Shown here in pieces: positions 15,895 to 22,069 of a stretch of DNA of 22,906 nt. Numbering within the stretch: position 1 is the stretch's first letter; every line of letters starts with the position of its first letter. A program made the position numbers and the translations under genes. Source of the stretch: Clostridium sp. 28_17 (GTDB lineage Bacteria > Bacillota > Clostridia > TANB77 > CAG-508); NCBI GenBank assembly GCA_001916065.1, contig MNRS01000019.1, positions 1 through 22,906 on the forward strand, in the 5' to 3' direction. The notes under the pieces were generated by a model. The model saw only the letters and a list, made by a program, of their open reading frames with translations, ran no database searches and had not been told where the DNA came from.

Positions 15895-16200
15895 ATGGAA
15901 ATAAAATTAAGTACAGAAAATTTTGAAAAAGAAGTTTTAAAATCAGAAAAACCAGTATTAGTAGATTTTTATGCAGACTGGTGTGGACCATGTAATGCAA
16001 TGGCACCAGTAATAGAAGAATTAGCAAAAGAATTAGAGGGAAAAGTTAAGGTAGGAAAAATAAATGTTGACGAAAATCCTGATATAGCAGTTGAATATAA
16101 TGTTATGAGTATACCAACATTAATAGTTTTCAAAAATGGAAAAGAAGAAAAAAGACTAGTTGGTTTAAGAAATAAAGAAGAACTAATTAATTTATTTTAA
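15895..16200 (+). CDS. trxA: Thioredoxin
   Basis: A 101-residue thioredoxin of standard length. The active site WCGPC (Trp29 to Cys33) sits after VDFYAD, and the cis-proline motif SIPT is at 72-75. It supplies electrons to ribonucleotide reductase, peroxidases and other dithiol enzymes. The gene follows the reductase by 16 bases with ribosome site AGAAGGGAAG, so substrate and reductase are co-expressed. Very high confidence. Confidence 0.97.
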   Translation: MEIKLSTENFEKEVLKSEKPVLVDFYADWCGPCNAMAPVIEELAKELEGKVKVGKINVDENPDIAVEYNVMSIPTLIVFKNGKEEKRLVGLRNKEELINLF

Positions 16201-16228
16201 TTTTTAGGTAATTGATAATTCTCCAAAA

Positions 16229-16246
16229 ATGTTATATAAATAACAT
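16229..16246. promoter_or_regulatory. 18-base palindrome upstream of mntP
   Basis: ATGTTAT (16229-16235) and ATAACAT (16240-16246) form a perfect 7-bp dyad around four bases in the 98-base gap between trxA and mntP. It could be an operator or a weak trxA terminator. Its sequence does not resemble a yybP-ykoY riboswitch or an MntR box that I know. Confidence 0.35.
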
Positions 16247-16298
16247 AAAAATTTTTAAACAAAATAAAATTATATATAAACATTTAGGAGATGAAAAC

Positions 16299-16865
16299 AT
16301 GGGAATAATAGAATTAATATTATTAAGTATAGGACTTGGAATGGATGCATTTGCAGTATCAATATGCAAAGGAATATCAATGAAAAAAATGGACTGGAAA
16401 AAAGCATGCATAATAGGTCTTTATTTTGGAGGCTTCCAAGCAATAATGCCTATTATAGGTTATTTTTTAGGTTCAACATTTGAAAGTTTTATAACAAGTT
16501 TTGATCACTGGGTGGCATTTATTTTGTTAGCAGTAATCGGTGGAAATATGATAAAAGAAACATTTAGCAAAGAAAATGAAAACATAAATGGCGATGTTGG
16601 ATTTAAAACTATGATTATATTGGCAATAGCAACAAGTATAGATGCATTGGCAGTCGGAATAACATTTGCATTTTTTAATGTTAATTTAATTTTAGCAATA
16701 ACACTTGTAGGAATAATTACATTTGCTTTATCAGTAATTGGAACAAAAATAGGAAATAGATTTGGAGATAAATACGAGAATAATGCAGAATTTTTAGGCG
16801 GAGTTATTCTTATTTTATTAGGAATTAAAATATTATTAGAACATTTGGGAATATTGAATTTTTAG
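16299..16865 (+). CDS. mntP: Manganese efflux pump MntP
   Basis: A 189-residue inner-membrane exporter with six hydrophobic segments. It carries the two symmetrical MntP motifs, GLGMDAFAVSICKG (12-25, with Asp16) and ATSIDALAVGITF (111-123, with Asp115), whose aspartates are needed for Mn2+ export. The first motif is duplicated in the second half, as expected for the internal repeat. The ATG at 16299 follows TTAGGAGATGAAAAC; an upstream in-frame start at 16212 would add 29 residues with no ribosome site. The manganese riboswitch often seen before mntP is not recognisable in the 98-base leader. Confidence 0.93.
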   Translation: MGIIELILLSIGLGMDAFAVSICKGISMKKMDWKKACIIGLYFGGFQAIMPIIGYFLGSTFESFITSFDHWVAFILLAVIGGNMIKETFSKENENINGDVGFKTMIILAIATSIDALAVGITFAFFNVNLILAITLVGIITFALSVIGTKIGNRFGDKYENNAEFLGGVILILLGIKILLEHLGILNF

Positions 16866-16885
16866 CAAAAACAAAAAAATAGAAA

Positions 16886-16914
16886 TTGACATAATATATA
16901 AAATGTGCTATTAT
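16886..16914 (+). promoter_or_regulatory. Consensus promoter with extended -10 for the unknown gene at 16966
   Basis: TTGACA (16886-16891), 17 bases, TATTAT (16909-16914), with TGC directly before the -10. The core is almost the same as the small-RNA promoter at 20373 (both have GTGCTATTATA). Confidence 0.8.
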
Positions 16915-16965
16915 AAAACTGTAATTTGTAAACATTTTAAATACGCCAATTGGCAGGAGAAAAAA

Positions 16966-17268
16966 ATGGAAGAACTTAAAATAATAAGTGCAACGGAAAT
17001 GAGAAAAGAATCATTAGAAAATCAAATTAAAGTTGTCAATAAAATTATTGATGATGCTGTAGAAGGGGATACTCAATATGTACAACCAGCGGTGCTTTTG
17101 AAAAGTATGGTGATATTTCCTGAAATAAGGGAAGAACTTATAAAAAATGGGTATGATGTTAAAGTGTGTGAAGGAAAACACACAGAGGACTCATGGTCAG
17201 AAATATCATGGATGAATGCAAAAGAAGGTCGAAAAGGAGAGTTAACAGAAATAAAAGGAGAGTGCTAG
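16966..17268 (+). CDS. Unknown 100-residue soluble protein
   Basis: I do not recognise this protein. It is soluble, has no signal or membrane segment and one cysteine in the middle plus one as the last residue. The N-terminal half looks helical (ATEMRKESLENQIKVVNKIIDDAVEG), then PAVLLKSMVIFPEIREELIKNGYDVKVCEG and a tryptophan-rich SWSEISWMNA. The start at 16966 has GGCAGGAG upstream; an earlier ATG at 16903 lies in the promoter. It is a monocistronic unit with a consensus promoter and a terminator overlapping its stop codon, so it is probably well expressed. Its cellular role is unknown. Confidence 0.75.
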   Translation: MEELKIISATEMRKESLENQIKVVNKIIDDAVEGDTQYVQPAVLLKSMVIFPEIREELIKNGYDVKVCEGKHTEDSWSEISWMNAKEGRKGELTEIKGEC

Positions 17269-17283
17269 TGCACGCTCCTTTTA
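17255..17283 (+). terminator. Intrinsic terminator overlapping the stop codon of the 100-residue gene
   Basis: AAGGAGAGTGC (17255-17265) pairs with GCACGCTCCTT (17270-17280) with one mismatch around TAGT, and TTT follows. The loop holds the TAG stop codon. Confidence 0.8.
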
Positions 17284-17324
17284 AACTGCTGGTATTTAAA
17301 CAAAAAAATATATATACCCCCATA

Positions 17325-17353
17325 TTTACAAATACCCCTAATGGGTATATAAT
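17325..17353 (+). promoter_or_regulatory. Copper-operon promoter with CsoR-like operator
   Basis: TTTACA (17325-17330), 17 bases, TATAAT (17348-17353). Within the spacer and reaching the -10 is ATACCC-CTAAT-GGGTAT (17332-17348), a GC-tract dyad of the kind bound by CsoR repressors. A further TACCCCC half-like site lies at 17315-17321. Repressor bound here would block RNA polymerase directly; Cu(I) binding to CsoR would release it. Confidence 0.75.
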
Positions 17354-17441
17354 AATTAAGAAAATCAAACTAATTATTAAAAAAGTTCTATGACTTATTC
17401 GCGATTGATAACCATTAGTGTTTTAGAAAGGAAGTGATAAA

Positions 17442-17735
17442 ATGGAAGAATGTAGACACAAGAAAACACTTAGAGGAGAAGACGAAAAGAAACTAATAAT
17501 AAATAGACTAAGCAGAATAGAGGGACAATTAGCAGGAATAAAAAGAATGGTAGAAAAAGATACATACTGCAATGATATTTTGATACAATTATCTGCGGCA
17601 CAAAATTCATTGAAAAGTCTATCAAACCATATGTTAGAACAACATTTATATACCTGTGTATCAGAAGACATAGAAAAGGGAAACATAGAAGTAATAGATG
17701 AATTGATAGGACTTTTTAAAAGGTTCAACAAATAA
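17442..17735 (+). CDS. csoR: Copper-sensing repressor, CsoR family
   Basis: A 97-residue all-helical repressor. It has the RLSRIEGQLAGIKRMVE segment (22-38) that forms the DNA-binding face, and the Cu(I) ligands Cys43 (YCNDIL), His68 and Cys72 (HLYTC), in the Cys-His-x3-Cys pattern of true copper sensors. FrmR and RcnR relatives differ at these positions. It is the first gene behind an operator-like dyad and directly before copZ and copA, so it probably represses its own operon until Cu(I) rises. The ribosome site is AAGGAAGTGA. Confidence 0.93.
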   Translation: MEECRHKKTLRGEDEKKLIINRLSRIEGQLAGIKRMVEKDTYCNDILIQLSAAQNSLKSLSNHMLEQHLYTCVSEDIEKGNIEVIDELIGLFKRFNK

Positions 17736-17786
17736 GAAAATAACATAAAAAAGTATGTTAATAAAAAATTTGAGGAGGAAAATAAA

Positions 17787-17993
17787 ATGAAAGAAACAAA
17801 TTTAAAAATAGAAGGAATGCACTGCACAGGATGTTCAACAAGATTAGAGAAAGTATTAAACAATTTAGAGGGAGTAGAAACAGCAAAAGTAAGTTTAGAA
17901 GAAAAGAAAGCAACAATAAAATATGATGAAACAAAAATCAATATAGAAAATATTAAAGAGGCAATTGAAGATGCTGGTTTCAAAGGAGAATAA
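17787..17993 (+). CDS. copZ: Copper chaperone CopZ (heavy-metal-associated domain)
   Basis: A 68-residue single HMA domain with the metal-binding loop GMHCTGC (Cys13, Cys16) and the ferredoxin-like fold pattern (KIEGMHC, VSLEEKKATIKYDE, EAIEDAGF). It binds Cu(I) and hands it to CopA, whose N-terminal domain has a matching GMTCSAC loop. The ribosome site is GAGGAGG. It lies 51 bases after csoR, and its stop codon is two bases before a MITE-like palindrome. Confidence 0.92.
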   Translation: MKETNLKIEGMHCTGCSTRLEKVLNNLEGVETAKVSLEEKKATIKYDETKINIENIKEAIEDAGFKGE

Positions 17994-17995
17994 AG

Positions 17996-18122
17996 ATGTT
18001 GAAAAATAATTACAATTTTGGACTGCGTCAAATTTCATTTAAAACGCGGTTACATACAAATGTATGCGCCCTTGCCCTTTAAATTAAATTTTCCTTGCCA
18101 AAATTCAATTATTTTTCAACAT
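17996..18122. mobile_element. 127-bp MITE-like near-palindrome between copZ and copA
   Basis: The outer arms, 17996-18021 and 18098-18122, are inverted repeats of about 25 bp with one small bulge. A second inverted pair lies inside (18030-18043 with 18078-18091, one mismatch), and a third, CATACA-AA-TGTATG, is at the centre (18053-18066). The whole element can fold into one long hairpin. It encodes no protein. The central part has more GC (TGCGTC, ACGCGG, TGCGCCCTTGCCC) than the operon around it. No clear target-site duplication is visible, so a structured RNA element is an alternative. Confidence 0.6.
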
Positions 18123-18154
18123 GATATAGTACTTTAAGAAGGGAAATATAAAAT

Positions 18155-20353
18155 ATGAAAAAAGTATTATTAAAAATTGACGGAATGACTTGTAGTGCGT
18201 GTTCTTCAGGACTAGAAAAATACCTAAACAAGCAAGACGGAATAAAACAAGCAACAGTAAATTTAATAATGAATAATGCAAACATAGAATATGACGACAA
18301 AAAACTAACACTAGAACAAGTAGAAAAATTTGTAGAAAAAGCAGGATTCACAAGTTTAGGAATAGACAATTTTGAAAAAGAAGAAAAGAAAAAATCAAAC
18401 GAAAAATACAAACTAATAGCAATAACAATAATATCAATCTTAGTATTATATATATCAATGTCACATATGGTTGGTATGCCGGTAATTCCATTTTTAAATA
18501 TGATGACACATCCAGTAAATTATGCAATATCACTATTTATTTTAACAACAATAGTATTAATTTTAGGAAAAGACATAATAAAAAATGGATATAAAAACTT
18601 AATACACAAAACACCAAATATGGACACACTAGTAATGATAGGAGTTTTAGCAAGTTATATTTACAGTATATATGGAACAATTCAAATTTTAAAAGGACAT
18701 GCAATGCATGTAGAAAGCCTTTATTTTGAATCTGCAGCAATAGTAATATTCTTTATAGAAATTGGAAGATATGCAGAAAATAAAAACAAAGATAAAACTA
18801 AAGAAGCATTGCAACAATTAATGACAATAACTCCCAATAATGCAGTGATTTTAAGAGATGGACAAGAGGTCACAGTAACATTAGACGAAATCAAAAAAGA
18901 TGACATTGTAATATGCAAACCAGGAGAGAAAATTGCAGTTGATGGAGAAATAACTGAAGGAACAACACATATTAATGAATCATTTATAACAGGTGAGAGT
19001 GTTCCAGTAAAAAGAGAAAAAGGCTCAAAGGTAATTGCTGGAAGCATAAATTACGAAGGAACAATAAAATATAGAGCAGAAAAAATTGGTAAAGAATCAA
19101 CTGTTTCAGAAATCGTAAGACTAGTAACACAAGCCACAAGCACAAAAGCACCAATAGCAAAAATAGCAGATAAAATAAGCGGATACTTTGTACCAGTTGT
19201 TTTAGTAATTGCGGTTTTAGCATTTATTTTATGGTTGCTAATTTCAAAAAATATAGCAACTGCAATAAACATATTTGTAAGTATATTAGTCGTAGCATGT
19301 CCATGTAGTTTAGGATTAGCAACACCACTTGCAATAGTTATTGCATCAGGAAATGCAAGTAAAAAGGGAATATTAGTAAAAACAAGTGAAACATTAGAGA
19401 ATGCACATAAAGTAAAAACAATTTGCTTTGATAAAACAGGAACACTAACAAAAGGCGAATTGAGTATTTCAAAAATATATAATTACAGCAATATAGAAGA
19501 AAAGGAAATATTAAGAAAAGTTGCAAGTATAGAAAATAAATCTGAACATCCAATAGCAAGAGCAATTGTAAAAAAAGCACAAGAAGAAAAAATAAAACTA
19601 GAAGAAATAAAAAAATTTAAAGCAATACCAGGATTTGGAGTTGAAGGAATCACACAGAACGGAGATAAATACCTAATTGGTAATAAAAAATTAATGACAG
19701 AAAATAATATCAAAATAGATAATGAACAAGACGAAAAAGACTTGGTAAACCAAGGAAATAGTATTTTATTTGTTAGCCTAAATAATGAATTATTAGCATT
19801 AATTGGAGTAAAAGATATACTAAAAGAAAATGTTATTGATGTAATACAAAAATTAAAAAATAGAAATATTGATATTGTAATGCTTACAGGTGACAATGAG
19901 AAAACTGCAGAAATAATAGCAAAAGAAATTGGAATTAATAAGGTTATCTCAAATGTCACACCAAAAGAAAAATCAGAGCAAATAAAAAAATTAAAAGAAA
20001 ATGGACTTGTAATGATGTGTGGAGATGGAATAAATGACAGTGTAAGCCTTGTAACAGCAGATATTGGTGTATCAGTTTCAAGCGGCACAGACATCGCTAT
20101 GGATTCTTCACAAGTTGTTCTTATGAATGATAATTTGGAGAAAATCAATGATTTAATTGAAATTAGTAGAAAAACTATACGAAATATAAAACAAAATCTA
20201 TTCTGGGCATTTTTCTATAATATTTGTATGATTCCGATTGCTTGTGGTGTTTTGCAACCGTTTGGAATTACTATGAATCCAATGATTGCGGCATTTGCAA
20301 TGACGATTAGCAGTTTGACTGTTGTGTTAAATGCTTTGAGGTTGAGAATCTAA
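18155..20353 (+). CDS. copA: Copper-exporting P-type ATPase CopA
   Basis: A 732-residue P1B-1 ATPase that pumps Cu(I) out of the cell. In order: one N-terminal metal domain (GMTCSAC, 10-16), a transmembrane block, the TGES actuator loop (279-282), the CPC copper site (382-384), the phosphorylation site DKTGT (Asp426), the nucleotide-domain SEHP (463-466), TGDN (578-581) and GDGIND (623-628). The TM7 YN (688-689) and TM8 MTISS (716-720) mark Cu(I) specificity. The usual GDGINDxP is here GDGINDSVSL, so the proline is missing and the following A-L-A-x-A-D context is altered. The ribosome site is AAGAAGGGAA. It is separated from copZ by a 127-bp palindromic element but almost certainly belongs to the csoR operon. 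Confidence 0.95.
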   Translation: MKKVLLKIDGMTCSACSSGLEKYLNKQDGIKQATVNLIMNNANIEYDDKKLTLEQVEKFVEKAGFTSLGIDNFEKEEKKKSNEKYKLIAITIISILVLYISMSHMVGMPVIPFLNMMTHPVNYAISLFILTTIVLILGKDIIKNGYKNLIHKTPNMDTLVMIGVLASYIYSIYGTIQILKGHAMHVESLYFESAAIVIFFIEIGRYAENKNKDKTKEALQQLMTITPNNAVILRDGQEVTVTLDEIKKDDIVICKPGEKIAVDGEITEGTTHINESFITGESVPVKREKGSKVIAGSINYEGTIKYRAEKIGKESTVSEIVRLVTQATSTKAPIAKIADKISGYFVPVVLVIAVLAFILWLLISKNIATAINIFVSILVVACPCSLGLATPLAIVIASGNASKKGILVKTSETLENAHKVKTICFDKTGTLTKGELSISKIYNYSNIEEKEILRKVASIENKSEHPIARAIVKKAQEEKIKLEEIKKFKAIPGFGVEGITQNGDKYLIGNKKLMTENNIKIDNEQDEKDLVNQGNSILFVSLNNELLALIGVKDILKENVIDVIQKLKNRNIDIVMLTGDNEKTAEIIAKEIGINKVISNVTPKEKSEQIKKLKENGLVMMCGDGINDSVSLVTADIGVSVSSGTDIAMDSSQVVLMNDNLEKINDLIEISRKTIRNIKQNLFWAFFYNICMIPIACGVLQPFGITMNPMIAAFAMTISSLTVVLNALRLRI

Positions 20354-20372
20354 AATAAATGAAAAATTGAGT

Positions 20373-20401
20373 TTGACAAATTATAAAAAAGGTGCTATTA
20401 T
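20373..20401 (+). promoter_or_regulatory. Consensus promoter of the small RNA
   Basis: TTGACA (20373-20378), exactly 17 bases, TATTAT (20396-20401), with TGC before the -10. It begins 20 bases after the copA stop, so the small RNA can be made independently of the copper operon. Confidence 0.85.
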
Positions 20402-20407
20402 ATAGTT

Positions 20408-20485
20408 ACATTAAACAATGTGCTCTAGTTCGGCTTGTGTATATTGTTTGCTGTAGATGTATCTGTAACTACATCTACTTTTTTT
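20408..20485 (+). ncRNA. Predicted antisense small RNA of about 78 nt
   Basis: A promoter (20373-20401) and a strong intrinsic terminator (stem 20453-20461 with 20470-20478, then T7) bracket about 78 bases with no credible reading frame. AAACAAT (20413-20419) pairs with ATTGTTT (20443-20449), giving a hairpin whose 23-nt loop displays AGTTCGGCTTGTGT (20427-20440). That 14-mer is repeated at 20644-20657, where it is the complement of codons 2-6 of a small minus-strand gene, so the RNA can pair with that mRNA beside its start codon. The terminator loop also carries CTGTAAC, complementary to the loop of the target's terminator. Role inferred: translational repressor or antitoxin RNA. The exact 5' end is an estimate. 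Confidence 0.75.
20453..20485 (+). terminator. Terminator of the small RNA (and probably of the copper operon)
   Basis: GTAGATGTA and TACATCTAC form a perfect 9-bp stem around an 8-base loop (TCTGTAAC), followed by seven T. No other terminator follows copA, so read-through from the copper operon would also end here. Confidence 0.88.
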
Positions 20486-20490
20486 ATGTC

Positions 20491-20526
20491 AAAAAAAAGA
20501 GAGGAAATCCTGTAACAAATTTCCCC
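20491..20526 (-). terminator. Terminator of the minus-strand small-protein gene
   Basis: In minus-strand sense GGGGAAAT pairs with ATTTCCTC (one G-T pair) around a 10-base loop, TTGTTACAGG, and is followed by TC and eight T. Its loop contains GTTACAG, the exact complement of CTGTAAC in the small RNA's terminator loop. Confidence 0.8.
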
Positions 20527-20549
20527 ACATCGACTATGTATGATAACAA

Positions 20550-20660
20550 TTAGTCTTTACTCTTTTTGTATTCTTCAAGTTTTGACTGAAGTTTGTTGTT
20601 TTTATCTCTTTCTGATAATAGCTTTTCAACCAAATCTCGAATAAGTTCGGCTTGTGTCAT
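20550..20660 (-). CDS. 36-residue charged helical peptide, target of the antisense RNA
   Basis: The peptide starts MTQAELIRDLVEKLLSERDK and continues with a Lys/Glu-rich tail ending KSKD. It is predicted to be one amphipathic or coiled-coil helix, with no membrane segment and no cysteine. A strong purine tract, AAAGGGGGG (minus sense), lies about nine bases before the ATG at 20660. It has a complete transcription unit: a promoter at 20724-20752, a leader of about 57 bases with a 6-bp hairpin near its 5' end (20697-20702 with 20710-20715), and a terminator at 20491-20526. Codons 2-6 (ACACAAGCCGAACT) are perfectly complementary to the convergent small RNA. I do not recognise the family. Its hydrophilic nature differs from known type I toxins such as Fst. 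Confidence 0.7.
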   Translation of the reverse strand: MTQAELIRDLVEKLLSERDKNNKLQSKLEEYKKSKD

Positions 20661-20723
20661 CTCATTTGCCCCCCTTTCCGTCCTTATGTAAGAACTACCT
20701 TTGACAGTGAAAGGTTATTATTT

Positions 20724-20752
20724 ACTATACAACAAAATTTGTTTTTTTACAA
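20724..20752 (-). promoter_or_regulatory. Promoter of the 36-residue peptide gene
   Basis: On the minus strand: TTGTAA, 17 bases, TATAGT. Predicted transcript from about 20717 down to about 20490, roughly 225 nt. Confidence 0.7.
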
Positions 20753-20760
20753 GCGAACAT

Positions 20761-20990
20761 TACAAATTTCATTATAAGAATATAAATCTATTACATAGAG
20801 CTATTTTTTTATTGGATAATAAAATTTAAACAGATAATTTTTTGTTATTATCTGCTTTAAAAATATACTATAAAACCTCTAAATACAAAAATGCAAATAA
20901 AACAGTACCAGTATATGAATAATTTTTTCATTTAATTTATCCTTCCTTTGCATATAAAATATGCTTATAATATAATATGAAATAAGTCAT
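20761..20990. other. AT-rich non-coding stretch
   Basis: No reading frame with a ribosome site is visible on either strand. The only structure is CAGATAAT (20831-20838) inverted at 20847-20854, an 8-bp stem without a good T-run. The stretch separates the small-RNA locus from the hydrolase gene. Confidence 0.5.
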
Positions 20991-20996
20991 ATTTAG

Positions 20997-21025
20997 TTGA
21001 TAATTATATTTTTTTATGATATATT
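20997..21025 (+). promoter_or_regulatory. Sigma-A-type promoter of the alpha/beta hydrolase gene
   Basis: TTGATA (20997-21002), 17 bases, TATATT (21020-21025), about 40 bases before the start at 21065. Confidence 0.6.
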
Positions 21026-21064
21026 ACTAATACCAATTTAAACAAAGATTAAAAGGGGAGAAAG

Positions 21065-22069
21065 ATGAACAGAGTAAATAAATCAAAAAAAGTAATAAAA
21101 ATTACATCAATCATATTAGTAATATTAATAATTTTAGGTATAGCATTAACAGAAGGGATAGGAAACTACTTTGTAAATTATGCAATAGCAAGAAGCGGAG
21201 CAGGAGGAGACAGAAAAGTAAGTGAAGAAACAAAAATAGAAATACAAGGAGAAGACGAGCAAATAATAGAAAACAACAGAAAGACAGCAAAAGAAAGTGC
21301 ACAAAAATGGAGCGAAGGAGCAATACAAAAGACGGTCGAAGTAAAGGCAAAAGATGGCATAACATTAAGAGGAACAGAGTATTTACAAGACCAACAAACA
21401 AATAAATGGGCAATAATATTACATGGATACAGAGCAAGTACAGAAAGTGTATTGCCAATAGGAGAACAATTCTCAAAAAAAGGATATAATGTATTAATCC
21501 CAAGTATGCGAGCATGTGGAGAAAGTGACGGAGAATACTTAGGAATGGGATGGTTAGAAAAAGACGATTTACAAAATTGGATTAATTTAATTATAGAAGA
21601 AAATAAAAATGCAAAAATTATATTACATGGCTCTTCAATGGGTGCTGCAACAGTATTAATGGCTTCCGGAGATGAACTACCTTCAAATGTAAAATACATA
21701 ATTGCAGATAGCGGATACACATCAGTTTGGGATATATTTGCATCAGAAGCAAAAGCAAGATTTAACTTACCAGAATTTCCAGTCTTGAATATGTTTGAGA
21801 TAGTTGCAAAAAGAAAAGCAAAATATGACATAAAGGAAGCCTCTGCACTAGAACAAGTTAAAAAAAGTAAAACACCAATATTATTTATCCATGGAAGTAA
21901 TGATGATTTTGTGCCGGAATACATGTGCGAAAGATTATTTGATGTAGCAAGTTGCAAAAAAGAAAAATTAATTATAAATGGAGCTGGTCATACTGACGGA
22001 AAATATAGAGAACCGGAAACATATTATAATAAAATATTTGAATGGGTGAATTTAGAATATGATATATAA
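21065..22069 (+). CDS. Membrane-anchored alpha/beta hydrolase
   Basis: A 334-residue serine hydrolase with an N-terminal hydrophobic anchor (about residues 11-29), a charged linker and an alpha/beta hydrolase domain from about residue 90. The oxyanion-side motif ILHGYRAS is at 118-125. The nucleophile elbow is HGSSMGAA (Ser191), and the other triad members are Asp281 (HGSNDDFVP) and His309 (GAGHTDG). It belongs to a large group of Firmicutes BAAT/YqiA-like or 'lipase' hydrolases with unknown substrates; the anchor suggests it acts outside the membrane. The ribosome site is AAAGGGGAG. Its last 11 bases overlap tag, so the two are translationally linked. Confidence 0.9.
   Translation: MNRVNKSKKVIKITSIILVILIILGIALTEGIGNYFVNYAIARSGAGGDRKVSEETKIEIQGEDEQIIENNRKTAKESAQKWSEGAIQKTVEVKAKDGITLRGTEYLQDQQTNKWAIILHGYRASTESVLPIGEQFSKKGYNVLIPSMRACGESDGEYLGMGWLEKDDLQNWINLIIEENKNAKIILHGSSMGAATVLMASGDELPSNVKYIIADSGYTSVWDIFASEAKARFNLPEFPVLNMFEIVAKRKAKYDIKEASALEQVKKSKTPILFIHGSNDDFVPEYMCERLFDVASCKKEKLIINGAGHTDGKYREPETYYNKIFEWVNLEYDI

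Noticed and set aside
16201..16298. yybP-ykoY manganese riboswitch before mntP
   Set aside because: The 98-base leader lacks the conserved GC-rich helices and loop sequences of that riboswitch; only an AT-rich dyad is present.
20418..20456. A 12-codon reading frame (MCSSSACVYCLL) inside the predicted small RNA
   Set aside because: No ribosome site precedes the ATG, the start codon lies in a predicted stem, and the frame ends inside the terminator stem. The RNA is better explained as non-coding.
20831..20854. 8-bp inverted repeat CAGATAAT / ATTATCTG as a terminator or third RNA gene
   Set aside because: It has no strong T-run on either strand and no promoter or reading frame that it would serve; it is noted only as a weak structure.
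21178..21957. Long minus-strand open frame opposite the alpha/beta hydrolase, and similar long frames opposite copA, tsaD and recG
   Set aside because: The plus-strand genes have full domain motifs. The opposite frames have no ribosome sites or recognisable domains and show the Ser/Leu/Phe-rich composition of AT-rich antisense frames.
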